A stretch of DNA of 64,000 nucleotides from contig NZ_CP132942.1 of the NCBI RefSeq assembly GCF_040359615.1, forward strand, positions 4,092,001 through 4,156,000, written 5' to 3'. Made by a program: the position numbers and the translations under genes. Below, one piece after another: positions 52,984 to 62,187 of the stretch. Below the pieces are notes generated by a model, which ran no database searches, was not told the DNA's origin, and saw only the letters and a list, made by a program, of their open reading frames with translations. Source of the stretch: Tunturibacter psychrotolerans (GTDB lineage: Bacteria; Acidobacteriota; Terriglobia; Terriglobales; Acidobacteriaceae). Each line of letters begins with the position of its first letter. The stretch's first letter is position 1.

Positions 52984-54147
52984 TTATTGCCACGCTTGGC
53001 GGTAGATTGCCTCAACCTCTCCGCTCTCAGGGACGCGAGGGTTATTCTGCGGCGATCCCGAAGCAAATGCCTGTGCTGTCATCGTGGGAATCAAAGCAAA
53101 ATAGCGCTCTTGATCGATCCCGAACTGCCTCGGCGAAGGCACCTTCAGTTCGGCATTCCGGCTATACAAACTTCGAATCAATTGATCGACTGCGACTTCA
53201 TCCGTGACGTTGCTCTTTGTCACGCCCATGGTTCGCGCGCACTCTGCGTAGCGTCCCACTGCCGCCTTAACCGAAAAAGCCGTTACGACCGGCAACAACA
53301 TGGCGTTCGAGAGTCCGTGGGGAACATGAAAGTGTGCTCCAAGCGGACGGCTCATGCCATGGACAAGAGCTACACTCGCATTCGAGAACGCAATGCCAGC
53401 CTGTGTTGCAGCCAACATCATGGCCTCGCGGGAGGTGCGGTTTCCCGGTTCGTGAAAGCTGACCGGAAGCTCCCGCCAAATCGTCTTCATAGCCGAAAGC
53501 GCAAGAGCGTCAGTGAACGGACTAGCTTTGCGACTAACGTACGCCTCGATTGCATGCGTCAACGAGTCAGTGCCCGTGTCCGCCGTCAATCTCGGCGGCA
53601 TTGTCAACGTCAACTCATAATCCACCACTGCGACCGTGGGAAGAAGGACATCGCCGGCAATCAGCATCTTCTCTTCCGTCTCCACATCTGTAATCACGGT
53701 AAATCGTGTGACTTCCGACCCGGTACCGGCGGTCGTTGGGATTGCAAAGTGCGTTGGACAACGAACAGTTGGAGCATTCGGGGCCTTGAAGTCGCGAACC
53801 CTACCACCGTTGGTCGCCAGCATGCCGATGGCTTTAGCCGTATCGATCGGGCTTCCTCCTCCTCCGAGGCTCACGAGGCTGTCATGGCCGCCCTTAAGGA
53901 AGACCCGAACGCCTTCCTCGACGATCGCTGTCGTCGGATCCGCATGGGTCTCATGAAAGATCTCAGAGATCAGGCCGGCATCTCGTATTTGTGTTCGCAG
54001 TTGTTCGGGCAGCCCATTGTTCATCAGGAAAGGATCCGTCACGATGAGCGGCCGCCTGCACTGAAGACGCGAAAGCAATGCTGCGACCTCAGAGAACGAT
54101 CCCCCACCGATTTTGAGAATGGACGGAATCCGGATCTCAGCTCTCAT
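52984..54147 (-). CDS. Iron-containing alcohol dehydrogenase
   Basis: 387 residues from the ATG at 54147 with GAGGAGAAA upstream; a TTG one codon earlier is unlikely. Family III ADH: LVSLGGGGSPIDTAKAIGML (the NAD-binding GGGSxxD motif), AIPTTAGTGSEVTRFTVITD, and the metal ligands in DTGTDSLTHAIEAYVS and ALVHGMSRPLGAHFHVPHGL (Asp, His, His, His). The C-terminus carries short helices typical of maleylacetate-reductase/butanol-dehydrogenase relatives. It oxidises or reduces an alcohol/aldehyde pair. It is divergent from the lactate-monooxygenase-like gene. Confidence 0.92.
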   Translation of the reverse strand: MRAEIRIPSILKIGGGSFSEVAALLSRLQCRRPLIVTDPFLMNNGLPEQLRTQIRDAGLISEIFHETHADPTTAIVEEGVRVFLKGGHDSLVSLGGGGSPIDTAKAIGMLATNGGRVRDFKAPNAPTVRCPTHFAIPTTAGTGSEVTRFTVITDVETEEKMLIAGDVLLPTVAVVDYELTLTMPPRLTADTGTDSLTHAIEAYVSRKASPFTDALALSAMKTIWRELPVSFHEPGNRTSREAMMLAATQAGIAFSNASVALVHGMSRPLGAHFHVPHGLSNAMLLPVVTAFSVKAAVGRYAECARTMGVTKSNVTDEVAVDQLIRSLYSRNAELKVPSPRQFGIDQERYFALIPTMTAQAFASGSPQNNPRVPESGEVEAIYRQAWQ

Positions 54148-54334
54148 CAATTTCTCCTCAACCTCTTTATAAAGGAACTTATTTCCGCTCGCGAATTATG
54201 GTGACAATAATTCTCCGCGACAAGTATCTTACCGGGTTGTTCAGTTACCTAGACTTTGCTCGTGTCCTCTGACTTTCCTGTAACAAGCGGTCTTTGAACG
54301 ATTGAATATTGAGCTTTGAAATAGAAGGTTAAGA

Positions 54335-55495
54335 ATGCCTCACTTTGGCGACTATCAAAACGAGATCTACCTAGACGGTCTTCGCGACGTGCTTCCCAGG
54401 CTTCCCGTCGACTTCAAGCTCTTGGAGCAGAAGGCACAAGCGGCGATGCCTGCCTCAGTTCTTTCTTACGTGCAAGGTGGCTGCGGTGATGAGTTCACTC
54501 AACGTCACAATGCGGAAGCATTCAATCACTGGGGGCTTATCCCGCGCATGATGGTGGACTGCTCCACACGCGATCTCTCAATCGAGCTCTTTGGTCTCAA
54601 ACTGCCCACCCCCATCTTTCTCAGCCCGGTCGGAGTACTTGGCATCTGTACTTCAGACGGCCACGGCGACCTTGACGTCGCGCATGCGTGCTCCAGAACA
54701 AGAATTCCCATGGTTGCGTCCACCCTGTCGAACGACCTGCTTGAAACCATCGCTCAAAATCTAGGCGACACGCCCGGATTTTTCCAACTTTATACTCCCA
54801 AGGATAAAAAGCTCGCTGAAAGCCTGGTTCATCGGGCCGAGTCCGCTGGCTTCAAAGGCATTGTGGTCACGCTCGATACCTGGCTTACCGGATGGCGGCC
54901 GCGGGATCTCAACGCCGCCAACTTCCCGCAGCTGCGTGGACACGCACTCCAAAACTACTTCACCGATCCCTATTTCAGAGCATTGCTCGCGAAGCCTCCC
55001 GAAGACGATCTATCTGCGGCGGTAATGCAGTGGGCTCAAATTTTCGGTAAAGTTCTTAACTGGACGGACCTTCCGTGGCTACGTTCTCTTACCAAACTGC
55101 CTCTCATCCTGAAGGGCATCTGTCATCCTGACGATGCGAAACGCTGCATCGATGGAGGGGTTGATGGAATCTACCTTTCCAATCATGGGGGCCGACAAGC
55201 GAATGGCGGAATGGCCGCGATCGATATGCTTCCTGCCGTTGTGGAGGCTAGCGGAAGGACCCCGGTCCTGTTTGACTCCGGCGTTCGTCACGGAAGCGAT
55301 ATCGTGAAGGCGCTCGCGCTGGGAGCAAGGGCTGTCGGCATCGGACGTCCTTACGTCTATGGTCTCGCTTTGGACGGCACCGACGGGGTCGTCCATGTTC
55401 TGAGAAGCTTGCTCGCCGAAGCCGACCTCCTTATGGCCGTTGACGGCTTTCCCACTCTGGCGACACTTCGCGAAGCCGGGGTTATCCGCCTTTAG
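54335..55495 (+). CDS. FMN-dependent alpha-hydroxy-acid oxidase (lactate 2-monooxygenase-like)
   Basis: 386 residues. The start GDYQNEIYLDGL is characteristic of lactate 2-monooxygenases within the FMN-dependent 2-hydroxyacid oxidase family. The (beta/alpha)8 barrel carries FLSPVGVLGI, GFFQLYTPKD, VVTLDTWLTGWRPRDL, LPLILKGICHPDDA, and the catalytic loop YLSNHGGRQANGG with the active-site His. DSGVRHGSDIVKALALGARA is the FMN-phosphate site. It oxidises an L-2-hydroxy acid, either to the 2-keto acid or with decarboxylation. GAAGG precedes the ATG. An acyl-CoA ligase follows after 99 bases on the same strand. Confidence 0.88.
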   Translation: MPHFGDYQNEIYLDGLRDVLPRLPVDFKLLEQKAQAAMPASVLSYVQGGCGDEFTQRHNAEAFNHWGLIPRMMVDCSTRDLSIELFGLKLPTPIFLSPVGVLGICTSDGHGDLDVAHACSRTRIPMVASTLSNDLLETIAQNLGDTPGFFQLYTPKDKKLAESLVHRAESAGFKGIVVTLDTWLTGWRPRDLNAANFPQLRGHALQNYFTDPYFRALLAKPPEDDLSAAVMQWAQIFGKVLNWTDLPWLRSLTKLPLILKGICHPDDAKRCIDGGVDGIYLSNHGGRQANGGMAAIDMLPAVVEASGRTPVLFDSGVRHGSDIVKALALGARAVGIGRPYVYGLALDGTDGVVHVLRSLLAEADLLMAVDGFPTLATLREAGVIRL

Positions 55496-55594
55496 AGCGA
55501 AATGCGTGAAGTGTGGCCTCACAATCATTCGTCGCGTGTCATACGGTTAAGAATCGAAATCCAACGCTCGTCAAACTATTCAAAGGACTAAGTG

Positions 55595-57190
55595 ATGAAT
55601 ATTCCTCTTTCGCCTCTACGGTTTCTCCGACATGCGGAGCGACAATATGCCGGACGTACAGCTGTCGTTTCGAGAGGGGAACGATTCACATACCGGCAGT
55701 TTGGAGAACGCGTTGGCCGGCTTGCGGGAGCGCTGCGGGAGGCAGGCGTTCGGAGCGGAGAGCGCATAGCTTTTTTAGGCACAAATTCTCATCGATTACT
55801 CGAAGCGTACTACGGTGTGCTGGAAGCAGGAGCAGTCTTGCTGCCGCTGAACATTCGGCTTTCCGCAAGCGAGCTGTCATTTATTCTCAACGACTCCGGA
55901 GCGAGCATTCTCTTCATCGACCCGCAATTTATGCCATTGGTAGAGTCCTTTCGTCGGCAATTGCCTGCGGTACGAATCTTCTGCGCGCTAGAGAGCGCAG
56001 CGGAAAAGGATTGGTTGATGCCACAGAACTACGACGATTGGTTGAACACGGCTATCCCCTATCGTTGCGACATCAGTTCCATCGATGAGGATGAAGTTGC
56101 TGAACTCTTCTACACCAGCGGCACGAGCGCCCAGCCAAAAGGCGTCATGTTGAGTCATCGCAACATTTATCTTCACGCCCTTCAGACCTGCTTGGCCTTC
56201 AACGTCGAAAATGGTTCGGTGGAACTTCATACGATCCCGCTTTTTCACGCAAACGGATGGGGTATCGCGCATTTTTTGACCATGCTGGGCGGCAAGCATG
56301 TGATGGTCGAAAGCTTTGACCCAGAGGCGATCTTTCGCTTCATCGAAACTGAAGGTGTAACCCAGTTCAACGCGGTACCTTTCATGGCTACGGTACTCGT
56401 TAACCACCCGAAGCGCGGTGACTATGATCTGCGCAGCCTGCGCCGCATCGTCATCGGTGGTGCAGCGTCGTCACCTACCTTAATTCGCGAAGTGGAGGAA
56501 GCCTTTGACTGCACTTGCTTTTCTGGGTACGGCTTGACGGAGACTTCTCCTGCCCTCTCCTGCGCTTCCGTGAAGCCCGAGCTTGGATGGACTGATCAGG
56601 AAAGGTATATCAAACAAGCAATGACCGGCTATGCCTTCCCAGGGGTAGAGCTTCATATCGCCGGCCCGAATGATGAGTGGCTCCCCGAAGATGGAAAGGC
56701 GATCGGAGAACTCATCGCGCGTGGCGACGGCGTGATGAAAGGCTATTGGAAGCAGCCCGAACTAACTGGAGAGGCTCTGCGAGGCGGTTGGCTTCGTACA
56801 GGAGACATGGCTACGATAGACGAGAATGGCTATGTTCTGATCGTCGACCGAAAAAAAGACATTATCGTTAGCGGCGGAGAGAACATCTCCTCGCTTGAGG
56901 TGGAGAAGGCCATGTTGGCGCATCCTGCAATCCTCGAGATCGCGGTCATCCCCGTTTCTGATAATAGGTGGGGAGAGGTCCCCAAAGCTCTCGTCGTCCT
57001 CAAGCACGGTGCAGCCGTGACCGAAACAGAGTTGATCGATTTCAGCCGTTCCTGTCTGACCCATTACAAGTGTCCAAAGACCGTCCAGTTTGTGGAGTCG
57101 CTTCCGAAAACAGGCACCGGAAAGGTCCTGAAAAAGAATTTGCGTACGCAGTACGAGGGAAAGAATGCCCATTCGCCCATCCGAGCTTGA
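55595..57190 (+). CDS. AMP-dependent acyl-CoA synthetase (fatty-acid--CoA ligase-like)
   Basis: 531 residues from the ATG at 55595; a GTG one codon earlier is possible, but AAGGA is spaced correctly for the ATG. ANL-superfamily motifs in order: YTSGTSAQPKGVMLSHRN (A3, P-loop), IPLFHANGW, YGLTETSPALS (A5), GWLRTGDMATIDENGYVLIVDRKKD (A7/A8), ISGGENI-type VSGGENISSLEVEKAM, and PKTGTGKVLKKNLR with the catalytic Lys (A10). It activates a carboxylic acid to acyl-CoA with ATP. The order and sequence resemble medium/long-chain or branched-acid ligases. In the block it would convert acids made by the aldehyde dehydrogenase or esterase into CoA thioesters. Confidence 0.92.
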   Translation: MNIPLSPLRFLRHAERQYAGRTAVVSRGERFTYRQFGERVGRLAGALREAGVRSGERIAFLGTNSHRLLEAYYGVLEAGAVLLPLNIRLSASELSFILNDSGASILFIDPQFMPLVESFRRQLPAVRIFCALESAAEKDWLMPQNYDDWLNTAIPYRCDISSIDEDEVAELFYTSGTSAQPKGVMLSHRNIYLHALQTCLAFNVENGSVELHTIPLFHANGWGIAHFLTMLGGKHVMVESFDPEAIFRFIETEGVTQFNAVPFMATVLVNHPKRGDYDLRSLRRIVIGGAASSPTLIREVEEAFDCTCFSGYGLTETSPALSCASVKPELGWTDQERYIKQAMTGYAFPGVELHIAGPNDEWLPEDGKAIGELIARGDGVMKGYWKQPELTGEALRGGWLRTGDMATIDENGYVLIVDRKKDIIVSGGENISSLEVEKAMLAHPAILEIAVIPVSDNRWGEVPKALVVLKHGAAVTETELIDFSRSCLTHYKCPKTVQFVESLPKTGTGKVLKKNLRTQYEGKNAHSPIRA

Positions 57191-57310
57191 GGAGCAGTCC
57201 CTCCGGTCCGGAATGCATGAGTGGATGCGGATACACCCTTGTGACAGGCCGACATCTTTGACGGACTGATTGGACTTTAAAAGTCGGTGGGGAGGATAAG
57301 CAACCGTGAT

Positions 57311-58144
57311 TCAGTCACCTCCATAGTGGAGGATCGGACCCCCCTCCCTGCCGATGCCCGAATTCTTGACCCCGCCGTATGGAAGATGATCCCTAAGCCA
57401 TGCAGAGTATTCATCGACCAGACCCGCTCCAACTTCGAGTTCGTTCCACGCCTGAGCCAAATTCTTCCACTTAATACTAAAGATAGCCGCCTGCAGACCG
57501 TATTTCGATCGGTTCACGGATGTTACGACCTCGGAGAAATTGCCATACGAACGATGACCACAGGCGCAAAGGCCTCTTCGCAGTTGAGTTGGGCCGTGCT
57601 GCAACATTGCTGAGTAGATTTGGATCTAACACTGATCCATTTCGATTACCGCCTAGATCAACCTTGCGCCTAGGTTCAACATCTCGACGATCCAGCTTTC
57701 AGCCCGGATCGCGGCCGCCTCATTGATCATTGGGCCGACGCGTGTGGAGGAATCAGCATGGTCGCCTGTCGTAAGCGTTCGCAACCCTTGCACAATTCCA
57801 TCGATGAGCTGTGCTTTGAGCGAATCATGAACGAAGACGCGTTGCACCGAGATGCAGCTCTGACCGGCATACGTATACCCTCCGGCGACAACTTTGGGGA
57901 TTGCCTTCGAGAGATCCGCATCCTCGCAGATGATAAGCAAACTGAGCATAGCAGTCCGCTCATCTGCTACTGGCTTTGCAGCCACTTCATTCGAGGCACG
58001 GTAAAAACACCGATCGCGCCGGAGGGCCATCCTTCCTGCACCGCAAACTCCAATGTCCGCGCTATGGCTGAGGCACGCCATCCGTGACTGGCAGCGCAGC
58101 ATTGGCTGGATGTTTAGACGCCAGGCTGGCACTCCGAGGGTCAC
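57311..58144 (-). pseudogene. Decayed aldehyde dehydrogenase remnant
   Basis: Only the second half of an ALDH is recognisable, and it is out of phase. Residues matching the catalytic region (GGYTYAGQSCISVQRVFVHD, GDHADSSTRVGPMINEAAAI) end at a stop near 57653 after NLGARLI. The family sequence then continues in another phase (GNRNGSVLDPNLLSNVAAR), and in the first phase again from about 57560 down (YGNFSEVVTSVNRSKYGLQA, LPYGGVKNSGIGREGG). The N-terminal NAD-binding half before about 57960 is unrecognisable. At least two frameshifts and a lost 5' part make it nonfunctional. It is not a copy of the intact ALDH at 39966-41432, since the catalytic segments differ. Confidence 0.85.
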
Positions 58145-58286
58145 AATCGAATGATGGGACCTATTCTTCCTGCCACCGGCACGATGCCTGTTGTTCGGCC
58201 CTCAACGAAGCTCGCCCTTCTCGTTGCCCCTGTGACGGAAGGAAGTACTATTCTCCCGCGTAACAAGTACACTCAGATTCGGTTTG

Positions 58287-61200
58287 TTAGAACTTCAGTT
58301 TCAGCGCCATCTGCAGAATTCGAGGATCGCCGGCAGAGGAGATCTGACCGAAGTTGCTGTCTGTAAGTCCGAAATCGGGATTCCCAAAATTCACATTGTT
58401 GAAGACGTTGTAGAACTCCGCTCGAAATTCGTAGTTGACCCGTTCCCCTACTTTTCCAGTTTTGAGCAGTGCTAAGTCCGTGGTGAAAAGTCTCGGACCG
58501 CGCAGAGAATTCTTGCCTATGTTTCCGTAGGTGCCGATGGCATTGGGGACAAAATCCGCAGTGTTGAACCACTCGTTGATCAACGCAGCATGGGAGCGCG
58601 TGGTACTCAACTTGGTCTGCGAAATGTTTGCCACGGTGATGTCAGGGCGGTCATTGCCCATGGCACTGAAGGAGTTATCATCCTCTGCGAATGAGGTAAA
58701 TGGAAAACCTGATTGCCAGTTTGTGATGAAGCTCAGGTTCCATCCGTTAACCACCTGGTTCGTGATGCCATTGCCTGGAACATGATGGAAGGCATAAATT
58801 CCCGACAGTCTAAAGACGTTGGCAGCGTCACCGGCGTCTGGGCCGTAGTCAAGAGAACGGCCGCAGCCGCATGTATTGATGCCGCCGATCCCAAACAGAT
58901 ACTCCTGTCCATTGGGACCGAAGTTATTCAGTGCGTGCGACCACGTGTAGTTGGTTTGGAATGAGAGACCATAGCCCAAGCGCTTCTCGACTTCAATCTG
59001 GCCGGCATTGTAGTTACTGATCACTCCGGAGTTGATTGAACCGATAAAGCCGAAGTTCGGATAGAGACGACGTTGCTGAATATTATCCTCCGTCGACTGG
59101 CCAGGAATGTAGACCGAGGGATTCAGTTGCAGCAGCCCTGACTCCTGATCTCCGGTACCACCCAGATGAGTTCCTTTGTTTCCCACATATTGCAGACGCA
59201 TGAACCAGCTGGAGCCCAACTGACGTTCGAGCGTGAGGTTATACGAGAGGATCTGTGGAAGCCGGAAGTGCCGATCGAAGATCTCTGTGAAGGAGATGCC
59301 CTGAGGGAATGTTGCCGATGGGCCTGGATTGATTGGTCCGAATGATCCGGGAAAAGGATTCGCTACACCCGCGGCGGAGTAAGGATTCGTAAAGTTCGTG
59401 TTGGTGATATTCACAATTGGTGCAAAAGGAGGAATGCCGACCACATCTTCAAAGGCTACGCCGTTCGGGGCCTGATAGTAATACCCTATTCCACCACGGA
59501 GGCTTGTCTTGGCATCGGACGTCAACTGATAGGCAAAGCCAAAGCGGGGGCCTACATTGCCGAAGTTGTTGTAGATCGAAGATTCCGGGCAGCCAGCATC
59601 GTGATCGCTTCCGCCGAAGATCAGACCAGCGGGTGAGTTGGGATAGCGCGCCGATTGCGCTCCAGGGACGAAACATCCTACGCGTCCCTCGCTATCCGTG
59701 TAAGGAGCGAACGGATCCCAACGAATACCGGCGCTCACGGTAAGCCGTGGAGTCGCACGCCAGGTGTCCTGAAAGAAGGCGCTCCACTCGTTTCCGCTGA
59801 AGTCCAAATACAGCCCGCCTGCCTGCGTAAAGCTGGATGCAGCTCCAAGCAGAAAATCTGAAAGATTGTTTCCGCTTAGATTGCCACCAAAGCTGTAATT
59901 GCCGTCCGCCTGGTAGCTATTTCCCATGGGCATGTGAATATGCGTCCATTCGCCGCCAACCTGGATCTCATTTTTGCCCTTGACGAGGCTGAGGACTTCA
60001 CGATCGGAAATCTGGCTGCTGTCCCACGTTCCCGTGGCGGGTTGATCTCCCACGATGAACCCGCCAGATACATCAACGTTGAGCGTTGACGCGAAATTGG
60101 TGGGTTGGGCAATATTCGCACCCGCATCCGCAATGCTGAAAGGAGCCGCCGACTGGGTTAGACCTGTCTTGCTGTTCCATCCGAAATAGCTATTGAGAAC
60201 AACCGTGGGGGAGATCGTGTAGATGTCGACAACGCTGACGTTCTTCAGTCCCAGCTTCTGCGGGGCTTCTGAATTGCCTTCAAGAATGTTGCTTAGCGGG
60301 GGAATGATGATGGGGACGGTGTAGTTGAGTTGAAAATAGTGTCCGCTGAGATGATGCTTGCCAAGGTTGAAGTCGATTTTGGCAAGGTACTCATCGGTGT
60401 TCTGGATGGACGGGGCACCGTTGTAAACCAAAAAGTTCGGCCCCAACTGCGGGGCGTTGGGAAGAGGAATGTGATTCAACAAGTACAACGCCGTCGGGTC
60501 AAACGCCGCGGGATTGATCTGGTTGTTGCTGTTGAACTGGTAAGGCGAATTCGAATTGGGGTTCGTCAACACGGTGTCCGGGAGAAGTGCCGAGAAGTCT
60601 CCGTTACGCTCGGCCTGGGTTGGCACCTGCGAATTGAGGCCATTGATAGAAGTGTTCTGGCGTGTGCCTTGATAGGAACCAAAATAAAATAGCTTCCCTT
60701 TCAAGATAGGTCCGCCGATGGTTCCTCCAAATTGATTCTGCTTCAATGGATTGGGAGAGTCCGCAAAGTAGTTCCTGGCATCCATTGCGTAATTGCGCAG
60801 GTACTCAAAGACATCGCCGTGAATCTGATCGGTTCCAGATTTTGTAACAACATTGGCAACTCCGCCGGTGGCGTTTCCGTAGGCGGCGCTCATGTTATCG
60901 GTTTGCACATTGAATTCCTGCAGCGCGTCCGGACTGGGGAATGGCAAATTGGCGTTGATGTAAAAGTCGTTGTAGTCCACGCCGTCCAACAGGTAGTAAA
61001 CGCCGTTGGCACCGCCACCATTGACCTTTGCATATTGCTCGCCGGGAAGAATGCCCCCTTCACAACCAACGCCGCAGTTCTGCCCTGTCACATCCACTGC
61101 ACCGGGAACAAGAAAGACAAGCTGCTGGGCCTGGCGACCATTCATCGGCAAGCTCTCTATGCTCTTCTGACCGATAACCTGTGTGATCGCCGCATCGTCC

Positions 61201-61640
61201 GTGGTCACCTGGTTGGAGTTGGCCTCTACAGTGACTTGCTGGGTTATCGCCCCAACCGTGAGGATCACCTTCTGGCTGGCAGACTGCCCCACAGTCAATC
61301 CAATTCCCTTTTGCACGTAGGTGTTGAAGCCAGCAACGCTAACGGTCAGCTGGTAATCGCCAATGGGCAAACTCGGAAACAGGTACTCTCCTGCGTCTCC
61401 AGTTTTGACTTGCTGCTGATATCCAGTTCCTGTTTGTTCCACAGTCACCGAGGCCGCTGGGACTGCCGCGCCTGAGTTGTCCTGTACCGTGCCGCTCAGA
61501 CGCGCCGTAGTGTATTGGCCAAAGGCCGTAGTGGCCGCTAGCAATAGAAAGAACAGGGAAGAAAAGATAACAGCTGGTTTGAACCGCACGTCGTTAAAGA
61601 GCCGACACCCTGCATTCGGGCTTTCATCAATGGGTCTCAT
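58287..61640 (-). CDS. TonB-dependent receptor, Oar-like
   Basis: 1117 residues, complete. A signal peptide lies near residues 20-43 (KPAVIFSSLFFLLLAATTAF). A carboxypeptidase-regulatory-like domain follows (TARLSGTVQDNSGAAVPAAS, GEYLFPSLPIGDYQLTVSVA). The plug is about residues 135-260 (QKSIESLPMNGRQAQQLVFL, GANGVYYLLDGVDYNDFYIN). The barrel ends RILQMALKLKF. It differs from the other receptors in sequence, so its ligand differs too. It is the rightmost gene of the catabolic block and is transcribed toward the decayed aldehyde dehydrogenase; an inverted repeat lies upstream. Confidence 0.9.
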   Translation of the reverse strand: MRPIDESPNAGCRLFNDVRFKPAVIFSSLFFLLLAATTAFGQYTTARLSGTVQDNSGAAVPAASVTVEQTGTGYQQQVKTGDAGEYLFPSLPIGDYQLTVSVAGFNTYVQKGIGLTVGQSASQKVILTVGAITQQVTVEANSNQVTTDDAAITQVIGQKSIESLPMNGRQAQQLVFLVPGAVDVTGQNCGVGCEGGILPGEQYAKVNGGGANGVYYLLDGVDYNDFYINANLPFPSPDALQEFNVQTDNMSAAYGNATGGVANVVTKSGTDQIHGDVFEYLRNYAMDARNYFADSPNPLKQNQFGGTIGGPILKGKLFYFGSYQGTRQNTSINGLNSQVPTQAERNGDFSALLPDTVLTNPNSNSPYQFNSNNQINPAAFDPTALYLLNHIPLPNAPQLGPNFLVYNGAPSIQNTDEYLAKIDFNLGKHHLSGHYFQLNYTVPIIIPPLSNILEGNSEAPQKLGLKNVSVVDIYTISPTVVLNSYFGWNSKTGLTQSAAPFSIADAGANIAQPTNFASTLNVDVSGGFIVGDQPATGTWDSSQISDREVLSLVKGKNEIQVGGEWTHIHMPMGNSYQADGNYSFGGNLSGNNLSDFLLGAASSFTQAGGLYLDFSGNEWSAFFQDTWRATPRLTVSAGIRWDPFAPYTDSEGRVGCFVPGAQSARYPNSPAGLIFGGSDHDAGCPESSIYNNFGNVGPRFGFAYQLTSDAKTSLRGGIGYYYQAPNGVAFEDVVGIPPFAPIVNITNTNFTNPYSAAGVANPFPGSFGPINPGPSATFPQGISFTEIFDRHFRLPQILSYNLTLERQLGSSWFMRLQYVGNKGTHLGGTGDQESGLLQLNPSVYIPGQSTEDNIQQRRLYPNFGFIGSINSGVISNYNAGQIEVEKRLGYGLSFQTNYTWSHALNNFGPNGQEYLFGIGGINTCGCGRSLDYGPDAGDAANVFRLSGIYAFHHVPGNGITNQVVNGWNLSFITNWQSGFPFTSFAEDDNSFSAMGNDRPDITVANISQTKLSTTRSHAALINEWFNTADFVPNAIGTYGNIGKNSLRGPRLFTTDLALLKTGKVGERVNYEFRAEFYNVFNNVNFGNPDFGLTDSNFGQISSAGDPRILQMALKLKF

Positions 61641-62187
61641 CCCTGCTGTCCCTCACTCATCTGAAGTATTTGGCCCAGTAAAAATGCTAACTACTGTTCG
61701 CCCTTGCGAGGATCTAGTTACACAATCTTTGTTTTCATTAGATTGTGAAATGTTTCGATCATGTCTGTTCTTTTACGTTTGATCGGCTGTTAATGTCAAG
61801 AAGAAAAAACATTTTAATGATAGGGTGATTCGTTCCGGGTATGGTGCGTTGCCACTAGCCCCATTGTTTCGGCGGGGTGGAGGAAAGCTGTGTCCCCACT
61901 ATTGGGCTGAGAATAGTGCGCTACCAAACCTCCCGACAGCCGAGATGTACCTGCTTAGATCTAGCCGGCATGCCCACAGGGCGGTGGCAACACCATCTAC
62001 GCCTCCTACCCACGACAAAGATATTTCTATACATTTCGTTTTGTTGCGCATATGTTGCATCTTCGAAAATGGAGCAATTCGAAACATGCGGGGAAGCGTA
62101 TGCCAGGGAATTTATTGAGATGATCTGCGTTAGGCGGATCCAGCTCGGAACGGGTGCCAGGCCTGCTGAATCATGTGGCCGCGCTGG
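61641..62187. other. Intergenic region upstream of the receptor gene
   Basis: It contains the inverted repeat at 61721-61747. On the minus strand TTGACA (61797-61792) with a roughly 17-18 base spacer before a weak AT-rich -10 is a possible receptor promoter. Open frames across 61825-62118 have no recognisable family and no ribosome site. Confidence 0.35.
61721..61747. promoter_or_regulatory. Inverted repeat CACAATCT/AGATTGTG, possible operator
   Basis: CACAATCT (61721-61728) and AGATTGTG (61740-61747) are perfect complements separated by 11 bases, 80-107 bases upstream of the receptor start. The spacing suits a dimeric repressor or activator site. No cognate regulator is next to it in this window. 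Confidence 0.45.

Noticed and set aside
52891..54204. 437-codon plus-strand frame opposite the iron alcohol dehydrogenase
   Set aside because: It is rich in Arg, Ser and Cys and has no domain signature; the opposite strand carries all ADH motifs.
47223..54252. Shared TTACCTAG octamer at 47223-47230 and 54245-54252
   Set aside because: Only 8 bases agree and the flanks differ; this is within chance for 64 kb, although both lie in divergent promoter regions.
60732..61475. 247-codon plus-strand frame opposite the N-terminal part of the last receptor
   Set aside because: It is an antisense shadow of the carboxypeptidase-regulatory and plug domains.
33633..62187. Phage- or ICE-type island with att site and integrase
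   Set aside because: I looked for an integrase, a transposase or a repeated tRNA 3' end (TTCGAATCCTG) to the right and saw none; the island idea rests only on context and composition.
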